DNA of 64,000 nt from Rhopalosiphum padi (Eukaryota > Arthropoda > Insecta > Hemiptera > Aphididae), in contig NC_083598.1 of the NCBI RefSeq assembly GCF_020882245.1, positions 69,693,714-69,757,713 of the forward strand, in the 5' to 3' direction. This document shows, one piece after another, positions 1 to 14,453 of this stretch. How positions within the stretch are numbered: the stretch's first letter is position 1; each line of letters begins with the position of its first letter. The position numbers and the translations under genes were made by a program. A model generated the notes under the pieces. That model was not told where the DNA came from, ran no database searches, and worked only from the letters and a program-made list of their open reading frames with translations.

Positions 1-324
1 CACTCTAATTTATTAAATAGTTATTAAAACATTATTAAAACGGTATTTACACATTATTAAAATGTTATTATTTGGGTTTGTGCCAAGTACTTGGAGTTAT
101 TGGAGTTTTTGGCTATTTATTGAATTATGGAGGAATTTTAAGTATTTTTTATGTGGTTTATGGATTTTTAGGATTATAACGGCTCTTTTTAAGGAAATAT
201 ATGGAAAATTAAGGATTATTAAAGAGTTTTATGGATTTTTAATGAGCCTTCGAGGTGGTTGAGTAAAAATCGGTTCACCGGATATTCGATAGGGTATGGT
301 AGTCGAGTGTCTAGAAAATTGTTA

Positions 325-430
325 TGACGCTTGCCCGGTGCTAGTTTGAATTCATAAAGAATAAATCTGATCTAATATCACGTCCCGCCGCCTGCCCGGT
401 TCTTTTTTGAATGTTAAAAAATAAATAACT
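325..430. repeat. Weak direct duplication sharing a tgcccggt core
   Basis: Two segments about 60 bases apart share a core tgcccggt, followed by a tttgaat word and an A-rich ataaata tail (about 329-367 and 390-428). It looks like an old local duplication or two copies of a dispersed repeat. No element boundaries or target-site duplications are visible. Confidence 0.3.
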
Positions 431-939
431 AACCGAAAATGGAAAATAAGTGTCTAGCTATCAGTCCTCGACCAATGCAAATTGATACCTGGCTGGGCAA
501 TCATCCATCAACGGTTAGGTTATAGTCATACTATTTTTCACTGATTTTAAAATTAATCGATAGATTCTAATTTATATGCTCAGATAGTTTGCGATACTAA
601 TATATGTAATACATGCATTTATATATGCTATTATGCTGTGTATATTATATCCTATAGGTGTATTGTTAAAATATTTTGAAAATTATAATGTATTGTGTAC
701 TAAATGCAAACATTAATAATTGGTCAAGTTTTCAAATAACTACAGTGATTTGTTTTTGAATTATTACAAAAAACAAAAATCGGTTGAAGAGAATAAATTA
801 ATAGTTATTATAGAAATGTAAAATGAATATCCAACGTCATAAAAATTCAAAATTCAAACAATTATAGAACATTAAAGTGACTTTTCAGAATACTTTATTT
901 TTGTTAAGGATAAGGGTATTGTCAATCAGTAGCCGATAT

Positions 940-1335
940 AATATTAATATAATGTGTCTCGTCTTGGTTATCGCGATAGAGGCCATCGACATTCGACAGT
1001 TTTGTTTTCGGCGGTTGCTACCCACGACCTTTAATTCGTTTTTATGCTACCGAACGCGGGCGGATGCGGTCGTTATAATAAGCCGTATGTTCGCGATGCA
1101 TGAGAGAGATGAGTGAGCCTTGTGCCGACAATGGTTTATATAAAATCACCACGGATGTAGTCCGATATTAGTCCATATTTCCGCTTGTATGTTGTCGGAA
1201 CCCATTCGTATGGGAGTGAAATAAGTGCGCCGTTACCCGGATATCGTCGTAATTGCAAAACCGCGTGTGTATAAACATGCAATTTAACGGTCACTCCGTG
1301 TAAGCTGCAGTTGTTGATACGCATTTGATCCCGAT
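940..1335. promoter_or_regulatory. CpG-richer patch, possible promoter or untranslated exon
   Basis: This patch has clearly more G+C and CpG (tcgcgataga, ttttcggcggttgct, gaacgcgggcggatgcggtcg) than the flanks, and it contains a TATA-like word (tttatataaaatc) at about 1136-1147. In this genome such islands coincide with gene 5' ends, as at 56.8-57.5 kb. No spliced coding sequence can be attached to it here, so it could be the 5' end of a gene lying outside the window or unconstrained sequence. Confidence 0.25.
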
Positions 1336-1783
1336 ATTCACTATCTTTAGTGGTATTCTAACGGGGAAGGCGGTAAGCTTACATTCACGTGTTAAATAAC
1401 ATATTTGTATGTTGCTTCACCACAATATTATTTACTTCTCGGACCCTATTTATGTTAATCATTTACCAACTAAAATATTAAAATATTGTATTCCTTCGCT
1501 AAATATATATACATATTAAATTATAAAGTTTATATCCGTTTATACTATTTTTTTTTATACGCTTAATATTTTAAAAGTTTAAGACAGTATTTTTTTCATA
1601 GTAAATAATTTAAGAATATACAATTTTTATTTTTGTGTAGCCTGCGAATTCTTTTTAATTTGTGAATGTGACCAGAGGGCAGAGAGTCCAAAAATATTAC
1701 TGATCACTGGTATATAGTTATAGTATACGGCTTTAATATTATTTGCACGTTGTACGTATATTTATATATAATTTATTTTTCTA

Positions 1784-1822
1784 TATATAGATAGATAGAT
1801 AGTCTATATATATATATATATA
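1784..1822. repeat. GATA / TA microsatellite
   Basis: A short run of ATAG units is directly followed by a (TA)n run. Confidence 0.8.
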
Positions 1823-4798
1823 ATATATACTATATAGTCATTCTCCATGATTCGATGGCGATTGGGCTTTATCTTAACGATGTAACTTCTATAATAATTA
1901 TATAATAACCTAGGTCTAACGCATGAAATAACTAGTTGGAGTTTAGTTTTCTAATCTTAAAATATTATGTGCTATTATATTTGGTAATTATTATTATGTA
2001 TAAAATATTTACTAAACTTCTATATATTAGGTACAATTTTATACAGTATTCGAATACATAAATACACATTTTCAATAATTTTTCTAAGTATTAACTACTT
2101 TATAATATATGTCCATAAAATAGATTTTTCATATATTTTTCTAAATAGAATACATTTTTATTCAAAACTATAAATTATAATAATTGATACGTTTTAAGAT
2201 AACATATTTTTTAATAAAATGAGAACAAAATAGTAATTTATATAAAATTAAAAAAAAAATATATTGACAATTAAATTTTATAATAATATTAATTGTTCAT
2301 ATAAATATGTTGTATACCTATATTAATAAATTATAATCTGTGTTTAAATTAAAAAAAAAATTAACCATATGAATCTTATTATATGTTATGCTGTATATTA
2401 TTATTTATAAGTAACATAGGTGATAGGTAAACATTTATTTGCAAAAAAAAAAATGTTAAATTAATAATACATATATCATTTGTAAAAGTAAGTTCTACTA
2501 TTATATAAATTTCATACTCCTCTACATTTTTGTGTATTTATATATAGATACACTATATATGAATTGAATAAGTTATAGCAATAAATAAATACATTTTTTT
2601 AAATTGAATATCATAAATATATTTAATTTTAGAAATTATTTAGAAAATGAAGCCATTTTTAACAATATCCTTAATGGAAATTGAAAAACCACTAAAAAAT
2701 TGGATGGCACAATCATCTAATTGCATAAAAAAATCCATAAAAAAATTATTGATATTAATACAAATTACTTTTAAAATTATATATATTTTTAATTTGTATT
2801 TTTACTATTTAAACTTTTTACTTATATAATTTTTGTTAAATATTTTTCAAAAGAATTTATTTTTTATTTTTACTCAGCAGGCACAGTTAGTACCTACATC
2901 AATAAATATTAAATTCACTTTTATATTATTCAAAATACGAGGAGTAATATTTTTTTATTAATTTATCCAAATACATTTTAAAACGTTAATAATAAAATAT
3001 TATGAGTTAGAGGTTTCTTAAAATGTGTTTGAAATATGCATGGTATAATATATTGTAGCAAACGCATATTAACAATATGATGACCACATTTATGATCAAT
3101 TATTATCATAAAGAATACATTAAAATGTATTTAAAACATATTTGTTATAATATTGTGGCAAAAAAATACTGACAATATAATAACCATACTAAAAATAACA
3201 AACATTCTCACAAACAATATCATATAAAATATGTTGAAAATAAATACTATGATACCTAATAATTAATATTGTTATTATGTGAAAATGTTGACAATATTCA
3301 AAAATATTCTGGACACAATCTTAACATATTATATTATATTATATTAATATTTAAATTTTTCTCGCAACATGTAAATATTGCTGTGTGGGTAAGAATTAAT
3401 ATCTTTAACAAACATAATTGCTCAGTTATAAAACGTTTACTAATCTATAAATATTATTAAATTATAAATTATTCAATATTAAAAATATAATCATCTACGT
3501 GTAATCCGTTAGGTATTAATATTCTGTGATAACCTATTGATGGCGTGTTTTAGTCGTAATACTATTTTGAAAACGACGATGGTCTATCTTTGTCTAACAA
3601 ACGTGCAACGTAGGAACTTATATAGGTATTATGTTATATTTCCAACTTAACAAATGATCTGGACTAGCAATTATAAGAACTCTGAACAAGGTTATTAAGC
3701 AAATTATATAGAAATGAAATATTTAAGAAAAACTCATGTAAATCGAATAATTTCAATCAGTAGACTACCATAGGTGCATTTCTGAATCGGTGTCATTTAG
3801 AGAAAATTTTCAGGGGGGATTGAGGGGAATGATGTTGTAAAACAAAAATCTAGTAGGAAAAAAGAAACTATTGCCCCCCTCCCCCCATTAAAATAAAAGA
3901 GGAGAGTGCATTTCCACTCTTAATAGTTGTTTCCTTCAAATTATGCCTATTCCCTTCATTGTGACAGACACACATAGAATCCTTGTTCCTGATCCACTTA
4001 ACATTAGTTTTAGTACTTTCCACCAGTTATTTTTTTCTTCTAATGTTCGTCGGTGAGATCCATTATAGTCATAATTACAAATACAATTGCCAAATATTGA
4101 AATATATTATCCAAACATTGAAGCGATTATTGTTGTTGATAACTGTATGGACATCATTGCGCTACTTAGCATAGATTTAACAGATATTCGTATTCTATTG
4201 TAGGTATAATTTTTAACTCCATAAAGTATCCACATTGTTACCACATAACCAAATCAAAATCATGTAATTGCTATTATTGGCTATGCATTTGAAAAAAACA
4301 TATTCTTAAATAAAGTTTAAATTGTTTTAAATGTAAAATGTATTATCTATTATAATATTATATTACAATCAGTGAAAGATATAATTTGTATTCGTCGTTT
4401 TCAATAACATTTTATATTACAAAAATAAAATTATAATAAAAACAAATACGTGTTTGTATTTGTTAAACAATAATTAATAACGATTCAGTATAAATACATT
4501 CACAGTAACACAATTATGAGTACACATAGGAACGCATTTTCCATTAAAAAAAAATATATATATAATAAATAAGGTCAATATAACCCATTTACACATGGTA
4601 CCTATAAGGTAATCAAATTTGAAATATTTACTTTTGAATATTTGTAAAGATTTATCAAAAAACGATTATTGTTGGTGAGCAAGACGATTGTTTCAACTCT
4701 AAAAGAATTAAAGTAAATATTATTTAAGTACAATATACACAACTCTGTATCAGAATGTAGACCATTCGTTTTACCTTTAAAGTTGTACTATTTGAAGC

Positions 4799-6950
4799 TT
4801 AACATTGTTGAATTGATTCAATGTCATCTGGTTCACAGCAATTTCTATCAAAACACTCGATATTATTGCATTGAACCAAACACTGTCCCATACCATACTC
4901 TGGAACCATTTGTATATTCTGATCGTCTTTGAAAAACTCTGGTTGAATAGTCACTTCTAAAATGCCATTCTCGTGGAAAAAGTTAACGACCGCTTTATTT
5001 ATTCGCAAATAATCCTTGAAATAAAATAAAAGTTACAATTCAAATGTATTTGATGAATCCGAAAGAAATAATCTATACAATCATAAATTAATGCTAAACG
5101 TATAGGCACTATATAAAATACCATTATATTTCCATCTTACTTGAGGATTAAGAAACATTATATGTGCAGTGGATATTATTTTATCTTCAGTCAATTGCCA
5201 TATATGCAGTTCATGTACGTTTACTATGTCTGGAAATGTTTTCATCAAGTTTTTGCAAATTACATCAATATTCATATGGTCGGGCATAGTTTGTAGAAGA
5301 ATCAGACACGATTCTTTCACTAAAATATTAAAGCGCATAAATGAAACATTGCGTCATGTTAAACTTTAGAACAACTGATGTAAATAATTGGGAACAGAAA
5401 ATCACTTTTTAAACTTATCAAATGTCACTTACTATTTGGATATTTAAGATAGAGCAATATTGCCGCCGATATGATTGAAATTCCAGGATCAACAAACTTT
5501 GCTATACTAGGGTCTGTGAATAATACGACGATAGAACATATCATCACCATTGCACAACCTATAGAAATATTTTATTTATTTTATTGTAAATTTACTGCTT
5601 TCCTTTATCTTTTACAAAATTATTCTACCAACTACATCTCGACATATTTCTCTTGAACAGCAGTTTTTAATTTGTATTTTTTTTTTCAGTAATTGACCGG
5701 AATTTAAAAGAGCATTGGCGCTTTCTTCATCGGGAACTCTTGCGTTTTGTACTACTGGGCCTGTATTGAAAATGTTAACCATTTAGTAAAACATAAATAT
5801 GATATTAAATATAATAATAAGATATTTTTTATTTTTAGAACTATGCTTATAATATTATTTTAAGCAAATTAAAATTAAGTGTTATACACCTAAATGTATT
5901 ACATTCTTAAAAGATATAAAAAATGAAAAAATCAGTTATATTTCTCGAAATAATAAATTTTACCCTGCATATTTTTTTTTTTAGTATAGAGTAGATACCA
6001 TTGGCGCACTAAGTCTAAAATATTGGTGTATAGGTTTATTACAAGGCTACAAAAAAATATAACTTAAAAATATGAAAAATATTTTGGGGCTAAAATACAT
6101 TTTGAGGAGGCTAAGTTCCGCTTAGTTGCACCAACGGTATAGCAATAATACGACTATACACGTGCAATTTATTAGTTTATATATATAGACATATAGTTAC
6201 TACTAACCTCCTAGTAATAAACAACATAGCCCGTGGATAAGTATACCAACAAGACCGATAATGAACACTGATATCGGTTGATGCATTGGATCTTGATGGT
6301 CGATGTGTATGAGGGTTTGAATGGCTTCGACCACCAGGGAGAAACTAAGTGACGCCAAAAACACGCAACCGCCGAGCATTAAGACTACTTCGATCCTTGC
6401 CCATCCGAATGTGTTCTTTAACTTCTTCTCGGGATGACGATGTACGCACTGTAGAAGTTGAAAAAATAATGGCGATAAAAATTTTACGAATCCCCGATGA
6501 ATAATGGGCAATATTCACACTGGAAGACGATAATTGGCCGGATTTGGATACTGTCAAGTTCGTCTCTGGTGAATTTTCCTCCACCTTGATGATTTTTTCC
6601 GTGCAACCTTCGTTTGAACACTCCTCTTCATAATCGTTTTTCTACAATACCACGTACAAAATAATTTGTTAATTGTAATTTATTATTTAATATATCCATT
6701 TTATAATATTATTAATCATTAACAGCAAAACCATCAGTAAAATGTATACGTATATAATTACCTTAATACACAGCACAGATCCAAAAAAGTATATAAGTTT
6801 GCATAGCACGTGGTACGAATCAACGAGCAAAGTGAGTGAATGCGATATATGACTGAAAACTAGTTGCACTAAGAAATAACCTAATGTCAGTAAAATGACC
6901 GTGTGGACTGCGTGAGGATTAAAAATTCGGAGCACTTTTTTGACTGACAT
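4799..6950 (-). CDS. SLC30 (ZnT1-like) cation-diffusion-facilitator family transporter, metal site degenerate
   Basis: Seven coding exons join in phase: 6950-6762, 6641-6519, 6448-6208, 5760-5698, 5558-5433, 5319-5141 and 5014-4799, giving about 378 aa. Family marks are KNTFGWARIEVV before TM3, VEAIQTLIHIDH after it, ESCLILLQTMP, VHELHIWQL and TIQPEF in the C-terminal cytoplasmic domain; all match the ZnT1 layout. About six membrane segments are visible. Family members export zinc from the cytosol or into vesicles by proton exchange. The TM2 metal motif HxxxD reads H47-V-L-C-K51, so Asp is replaced by Lys. The TM5 HxxxD motif is absent (NSGCAMVMICS in its place), and the usual long His-rich loop is short. 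It may therefore be a non-transporting or partner subunit (inference). The weakest junction is the end of exon 2: GTGAAT at 6518 leaves a 70-nt intron, but donors at about 6584 and 6554 also keep the frame. Confidence 0.85.
5995..6140. mobile_element. Short MITE-like insertion in a SLC30 intron
   Basis: The left end ataccattggcgcactaag is an imperfect inverted match of the right end, which reads ataccgttggtgcaactaag on the other strand. The pair encloses about 145 bases in the intron between SLC30 exons 3 and 4. No clear target-site duplication is visible, so the superfamily is not assigned. Confidence 0.5.
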
Positions 6951-6960
6951 TTTAAAGCCG
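6951..6960 (-). other. 5' UTR fragment preceded by a splice acceptor (SLC30 gene)
   Basis: On the minus strand the start codon is preceded by a strong polypyrimidine acceptor (ttttttgtttcag) and ten untranslated bases. The first coding exon is therefore internal, and at least one untranslated first exon plus the promoter must lie at higher coordinates. Confidence 0.6.
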
Positions 6961-9900
6961 CTGAAACAAAAAATTTCAAATTTTAAACATCAGATGATTG
7001 TATTATATACGAATGTAATATAACAAAATATAGGAATACATTATAATTTTAAGTATCGATTTTAAAAAATGTGTATTTTAAGTGATAAACAATAAATATT
7101 TTTCTCCATTAAAACAGTATGAACATTTTTAAATATGTATGTTTGCCCGGAATAGATTAAATTGATAAAATATGTATTAAGAAAACATTAAAAAAAAATA
7201 AACTACCAAAATACTATGTTTGGATAGAATACAATCAACATTAAACAACACAGATAAGTACGACATTTTATGGATATCGAAAATTACCGAAGGAAGTATA
7301 TAAAAAATTGTTGATAATTGTAATTGAAAGTTCAATTTTATGTGAAGTTCTGTTAACCTAAACAATACATTAAAATGAGTGCATGCTTCAACATCTTAAT
7401 TTTTATTATTTTTATTATTTCATTAACTTATTGTTTATAAGTAAATAGTAACATATTTACGTATTTGCCGTTTTTATATTAAGCTACTAGAAAATTTTTA
7501 AAATTATTATTAAATTTATAATTTAGTATTTAATATAGAGGTGGTACTGCATAATGAAACAACAATAAATCTTATTACTGCTACAAAATATGTTTCCAAG
7601 AAACCCCATTAAAAAATTCCAGATCATTATGTACAATAAACTCGGTTGCTCTGCTCAAAATCTAAAAATGATTATTATAACTAAGGATTTAGTTATAAGA
7701 GTAGTTAAAATTAATATACATTTTTGTTCAATAAAAGAGTTTAACAATAATAACAAATGCATAAATCTGTCAAAAATAATACAATTTGGGCATTTCAAAT
7801 TAGATAAATTTTGCAGGCGAGGTTTGATACACATTATATTTACAGTCGTAATTCTAGCTGACCATCAACACTAATAATAGCTTTAAGGACACTAAATATA
7901 ATACTCTACACAAAGCGACAAGATTATCGTAGGCTTTTAGGAAAACATCTATTGAAAGTACTTCTTGCTAAAAAATATTCGATGTGTTGAAAAACTTGAC
8001 TATTATAGCAAAACTGGTGGTAAATTGGAAATATATAACGTACCTTAACATATCTAATATTAATAAATAATACACGACAATGTATTTTAATTGGATATAT
8101 ATTACAGACAGTTCTTATGAGTTGAGCAGTTGAATATTATCAATAGGTATTCGAAGTGTTTGATGTGCAAATATGATGAGTGTAGTAAATTATCATTTAT
8201 TTAGTGCTTGTATGACAATCGCTAAATAATAATGCTTAGGTACACTCCTGCACGTTGCACACACGTTTAAATCATAACATTTCGACGATTGGGTGTTATA
8301 ATTTATCGCCAAAATTATGTAATTGTGTATATTATACCATACTATAAAGTACATAGACTTTTCCATTATTTTCCGATATCGTATAAAATTCCCCACTAAA
8401 ATTTTAATTTTTTAAGAACCAAGTGAATATTAATATTTGTATAAACGCATAAGTCTGTTGACCGAAGTAACCCCATGATAAAAATTAAAATTTATTTACA
8501 GAAGTTTAATCGCATAATTTGCAGACAATAAATGGATATGCTTTAGTAAAAATTCAAATAGTCAGTATAGTATAGGTTGATAGTATAATTTCAGAGTCAG
8601 AAATCGCGACACATGCATCTTATGATTGATTAGAAAACTATAATATTATAACCATTCACTGTTGCACCAGTATACACATTTAAAAATACATAAATATTGA
8701 ATAGGTGTAGCTGAAACATTTATTAAGTGAATTAATTTATCAATCTAACGATAACACTCCGACTTCTGACCTATATATACGTTAATACTATTCAATACAG
8801 ATTTTGTATACTACCTATATAATAATCCTCTAATTATATTTTAGTCTTAACTTGTTTAAAATATCGTATAACATACTCCAAAATCATTCATAAACTAATC
8901 ATTATAAAATGTTCTCATAATAAGAAGTTTGTTTAGTTTTAAAATTCTATATAATAGTTATTAATTATAAGCTTTTTAATTGTGAGCGTTGATAGTTGAT
9001 TCTTTAACTTAAAAAAAAAAATAGGTAACAGACATAATACGGAGACTTAATTCAACCCATATTATTATTTTGCATTTGCACGAAAGTGGTGATAAATCAT
9101 TGTATTCATATAGCTATTTCGAGTAGAGCCCTAAATTGCTTACAATATAAAACCGGTTAAGATTTTGTTATCACAAACTGCATATGTGTCATACACTCAT
9201 ACGCCCGTGAAAGTTATTAAAATTCGTATTTCAAACCAATGGAAAAATGAAAAATATATAGGTATATATAATATTTATTAGTATAGTAGTATTTTTAAAC
9301 CAGCTATAGACAACCACTGAATAATAATTATTATAAAAATCGAAAAATCATCCGTTGTACTCAACTAGCATTTTTCAACGGATATAAGCAATTATTTTAC
9401 AACCCCACAAATCGTTTTTCCCAAAACCAAACAGCAAATGCATGTCATAAAATAACTTCTTAACTCCGATCAAAAAATAACAGGTTCGAGTATTTGCTTA
9501 CATGTATTAATTTAAAATGTAAGTAAAATGAGAAAATTCACACATTCAAGTGTAAAATAAGAATACAAGTGTATGTTTTAGTACTGATAATAATATTTAT
9601 TATAAACGATTGTATATTAATGTATTATTTGTTCAGTTTAATTTTATATTTTAAAAAGATACTTTTTAGTACCTATACATTTTTAAACCAAACACATTAT
9701 TTAATTACTCAAAAGTACCTTTAATACCTACTGTAGTGATTTGTTTTTTTAAACAATATTATTGATGTAGGTTTATATTATTATTATATACACTCATACG
9801 TGATAGATTATGTCATATTTTAAACGAGATAAAATAAATTAATATACAGTTATATTTTACCTACGTATTTTTTACTCGTATTAAATAGTATAAATATTAT

Positions 9901-10956
9901 TTCATTAAAAATAGTAACAATAAAAAAAAACGATTAGGCGTAGGTAGGTATAACGAAATAGTGAAATATTAAAAATATTAATAATATTCAATCATATTCT
10001 AGGCAAATGATGACCTTCAAAGTTTAAATATGTTGAATTAGTTGATGACAAGAATACTACGATAATATAACTTATTATTACAATCGGATTTTTAACATAT
10101 TGATTTTAAAGAGGTACTCAATACTCATGTATATCATAATATATATGAATTTCGACGACTAATGGGTAATTTATAAGCACATATCATTTGCTTATCTAAC
10201 GAAAATTATCTTTTTGTTGTTATATTATAATATATGTGATGAAGCCATGAAAGTAAAGTAATTATTAGTTAGTATTTAGTATATTAAAATATAATAATGT
10301 ACAACTAAAACAATTCGTTTAGTTAATTTCCATCGGTTTTCATAAAAACCCGTACAAGCGACATAATTAGTACCTATCATCTATAGTATAGATTAAATAC
10401 TACATTGTACTTAAATGGTTCAATACATTGTTTTATATATTTTAATGTTCATAATAATTGTTATCATAAATTTTACTGTATAAAATAATGACTAGTCGAT
10501 ATTTATCACGAACAATATGCATATTAACTTGTGTTATAATAAAATATAAATACATACTATATTATTGTAACTTATAAATATACATTTTTTTCAAGCAAGC
10601 TTAATTTGTGTCACAGTATTTGGTGAAATCAGGTTTTAGTTTAATAATTTTAATTCTTACTTAATTTATTGTACCAACAATTATATTAATCAAATGTGCA
10701 CAGGATGTTGAAAGCGTTCGATCGATTAACTCTTAACTGAACACTGCATTAATATTAATTGGCCATAATTAAAATTTCATTTAATAACTATAGAAATTAA
10801 AAAATTGACTACAAAAATTACCAATTTGCTGATTTACGTGACAAAATACTTTATTTCGCTTTCAGCATTTATTTTTTTATCATTGATTTTTTCCCTCTTC
10901 AAAGAAATAACAATTGTACCTAATCATTTTTTATCGACACACATTAACGATTAGTT

Positions 10957-10962
<6 letters not shown>

Positions 10963-10990
<28 letters not shown>
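10963..10990. repeat. (AT)n microsatellite
   Basis: A pure alternating AT run of about 28 bases. Confidence 0.9.
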
Positions 10991-10993
<3 letters not shown>

Positions 10994-12703
10994 TATACTC
11001 TAGTCTATATTCCCCTTCCTAATCATTATTATACATTTATGTTTTAAAATTAATAATGTTCGTTTGTTTTTTTTTATTATTATTTGAACAAATTAATTTT
11101 TATGAGTGGGTATATCATTTTAACGAATGCCTACTCGACAACTTGTTCATATAATATATATTATGTATATTTTTAAGTTAGTTTTTATTTTGTACACATA
11201 CGACATACCGAATATTTTCGAACAAATAAAAGGAATACCCACCAATGTAGTGAGCCCCTGTGCTATGTAAAATGTAAATCTATACTTGCACCTGCCGTGT
11301 GAATTGTCTAAGACGATTCAGTTGATGTATGAAATTAAAGTAATATAGCTAATGGGTAATGGTACAATCAAGAATAATTTGTTTGAATACATTTACATAT
11401 TATAATACCTATATATTTTATTAAATTTCTTCTAACGAGAATAACGAGAAATACAAAGAAATATAACCATGTATTATACGAGTACCTTATACTATTAAGT
11501 ATGTGATGGTTCACTTAAACTTAATGTGATAGAAATGTAAGGAATTTTAAGCGTTATACATTTGCCTTATACGATACCGGATAACCAATAACCGGCCAAT
11601 ACCTATAGGGCATATTTTAGAAGTCATCTATAATATCCAGATCCTTACTTCTCAATACTATACATAATACAGCACACCTCCTATATAATACATTGAGCCT
11701 TAATAATTAAAGTAATATTTTTCAAATACAGTAAAAACAATATCTAAAACATTTAATAAAAAAAAACTACCCAAGAAGATACGAGACGTATTATAGTATA
11801 TGTCTAATTTATAATATTCTAGACAATTATATTTTTAACTCTAATGATAAATTATACTTATCTATCTTATGTGATAACTTGTATAATTTTTATATTCTGT
11901 ATATTATTAATTATATTTTTAAATATATTATTATTATCATCTTGGTTAGGTAGGTGAAATTGTTTTTATGGTATCATATTATATAAATAATATAAATAAT
12001 TGTATTATACTACTTATCAATTAAAAGTAATAAAATATTTTTTCTAAAACAATAATTTTACAACAATTACGACAATTAAATTAATGCGAAACTATGTGAA
12101 AAACACCTATAAAGTTATTTTATACTTATCGTTATTTTTAGGTGTAAATAATAAATGTAAAATATAGTCGCGTATTATTTATTATTTTAAAATAATACAT
12201 TAGGTACCTACTACCAGTAAATCTCTAAACAAGTAAAATGTATTTTGATTTTAATTTAATGTCATTTTCGTTTGGATGTTTTTAAAATCACAATAATTTA
12301 AATTATGATGAATACCACTATATTTATTGTGCTGACATATTAATGTATTATTGATGTTTGGTAGGTAGTAGGTAATAGATATAATAGGTATATAACTCAT
12401 CCATTATATATATAAAAAAAAACATTTTTACATAAACTACAGCCTATTTTTAATTGTTTGTCAAGTGTCTAGATTTTAGACTTAGTTGTCTAGTACAATA
12501 CGAGTAATATATAAGAGACATTTATTGAACGTTTTTCCTGAACAAATAAATCATTAATTGAGATGAGGTTTGTAAGTAAGACAGGTAAGAACTATAAGGA
12601 CATAAAGTAGTACGTAAATTACCGTTCAAGTGTATCTCTTATACATATAATATACAGTGTATAAATATAAAATGCAAATATGGTTTCCAAAATATATAGT
12701 ATG

Positions 12704-12725
12704 TTATTATTATTATTATTATTAT
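12704..12725. repeat. (TTA)n microsatellite
   Basis: About seven TTA units in a row. Confidence 0.9.
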
Positions 12726-14424
12726 GTGTAGAATGACATATTATTATAATATTGTGGACAAAAATAAAATGATTAAAGTGCGACGAACAAACGCTTGCCG
12801 TACTTACTCGAATAAAAACATCAAATTTGTTTCAATAATATCTCATTGTAACTTAAATCGTGTACGAATATAACTACAATTCGCGATGAAATGGATAGTA
12901 TGACCAAAAAATATAACACTTGTATACCACAAGTACTTATAATTTGATGAAATTAGTCGAGATTACATTCTACATGTATATTATGCATTAATACTATAAT
13001 AATGAGCTTAGTCAATACTTATTATATTATTTAGGTATAAAATATCAATGAAGAATTGATAATACCTAATATACGATAGTACGATACTGCTTTATGTCTT
13101 ATTTTATTTTTGTACAACAGACAGGGTAGGTACCTCTACGCTTTGTGCATAGACTATAGAGTGCCTTATATTTTCAGGCTACAGGTTAAATGTACATATT
13201 TTTTGAAATGCTTAAATTTAAATAAATAAGAACTGTTAATAATTATGTGATTATTTTCATTGTTATCATACGGCTGCCTCCGCCTTGTATTCGAAGGCCA
13301 TAACGGGTTTTTAATTTATTTTCCTTTATTAAACATTCCAAAACTATAATATTATCTAGACAATCCCTACAAAATATATTCAGTGTATAGTTTGTTTATA
13401 ACACTTCAGTCCAAACAACGTGGTTTTTAGAAATGTATATTATGAAATATACAAATATAATATATCGTATACGATATGTACAAAAACAAAACTAAAATGC
13501 AAAATAAGGTAAATCTATTCATATATATGACAAGTATAAAAAATAGATATAAACAATTTAAAAAACAAGCCAACCATCTCATTATATTATATTATTAAAA
13601 ATATTATAATATAGTGATGACGCTTCAACTAGATCATGCGGCACGTGGAAACGTATAAGGTATATTAAATAGGTAACTTGCATAGGTATTATTATATTAT
13701 ATTATACAAAAATAATGTAAAATATTATGAAACATAAGCAGTATACTATCGGCAGATAATTATACATGTTGTTGTGCCTAATTTTGTGAAATCGCGCTGA
13801 AGATATAGAATATTTATCCTTATTAATTAAAAACGATAGAGTAATTCAAATAAAGCTATAATATACATAATATAATATATATTATTTAGTAATTTAGATG
13901 AAGGTATAATTTATACTAGGAAATTATATTAATAATTGTATACCAAAAGTTACAATTTAAATAATTTTACAGTTTTTAAAGAGCCACAGAAAAATTGTGT
14001 TTCAATATTTTAGTATTTGCTTATATATAAATATATACTTAGTTAATTTTTGATTTAAAATAAACGAATTTATACACGAAATAATATTTATGTAAAAACA
14101 TACAAATATTTTTTAGCACAAAACATATTAAAGTATTTTATCAATAATAATAAATAGTACAGTTATTGAATAATAGATAGTTATAATATAGTTACATCAA
14201 TGGGAGCATTAGCTTTGCATATATTTGGAAAGTTTTTAATTGGAACACACTTTTAATTTTAGTTGATTGTGATGGTCTGTGTAGGTATTTCATATTATTA
14301 AAAGCAACAAAAATATAATGTAGAACAATATATATATTTTTTTATGTAATAAAATATTTTTTTTTAAATACCTAATAAAATAATTATTTTTGTATATGGA
14401 ACTAAAGAGCTGGAACTTAAGATC

Positions 14425-14453
14425 GAAAGAACCACAGGTTGCCGACCTCTGCC
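14425..14453. mobile_element. hAT-like terminal sequence remnant
   Basis: The words gaaccacaggttgccgacc and ctctg match the usual end of hAT-type non-autonomous elements (agagccacaggttgccgacccctg in many animals, recalled from general knowledge). A partly similar aaagagccacag lies at about 13979 and may be the decayed other side. No target-site duplication was confirmed. Confidence 0.4.

Larger units (their letters stand above)
1..4798. other. Non-coding intergenic region, left end
   Basis: No coding exon with splice-site support was found. The open frames here are short, low in complexity and AT-driven. Visible content is a weak duplicated segment at about 325-430, a CpG-richer patch at 940-1330, a GATA/TA microsatellite at 1784-1822, and long A/T-rich sequence up to the 3' end of the SLC30 gene. 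A G- and C-run stretch near 3815-3890 (ggggggattgagggg, then cccccctcccccc) stands out only by base composition. Confidence 0.6.

Noticed and set aside
62..262. 66-codon frame at the left end
   Set aside because: A/T-driven, rich in Phe/Trp/Ile from repeated ttatgga words, with no splice or promoter context.
6345..6584. Reading through SLC30 exon 2 without an intron
   Set aside because: The continuing frame loses homology after about residue 104, while the conserved FGWARIEVV block is in another frame; a 70-nt intron restores it.
7590..7874. 94-codon open frame on the plus strand
   Set aside because: Composition is Lys/Ile/Asn-rich like random AT-rich sequence, with no recognisable domain and no upstream promoter signal.
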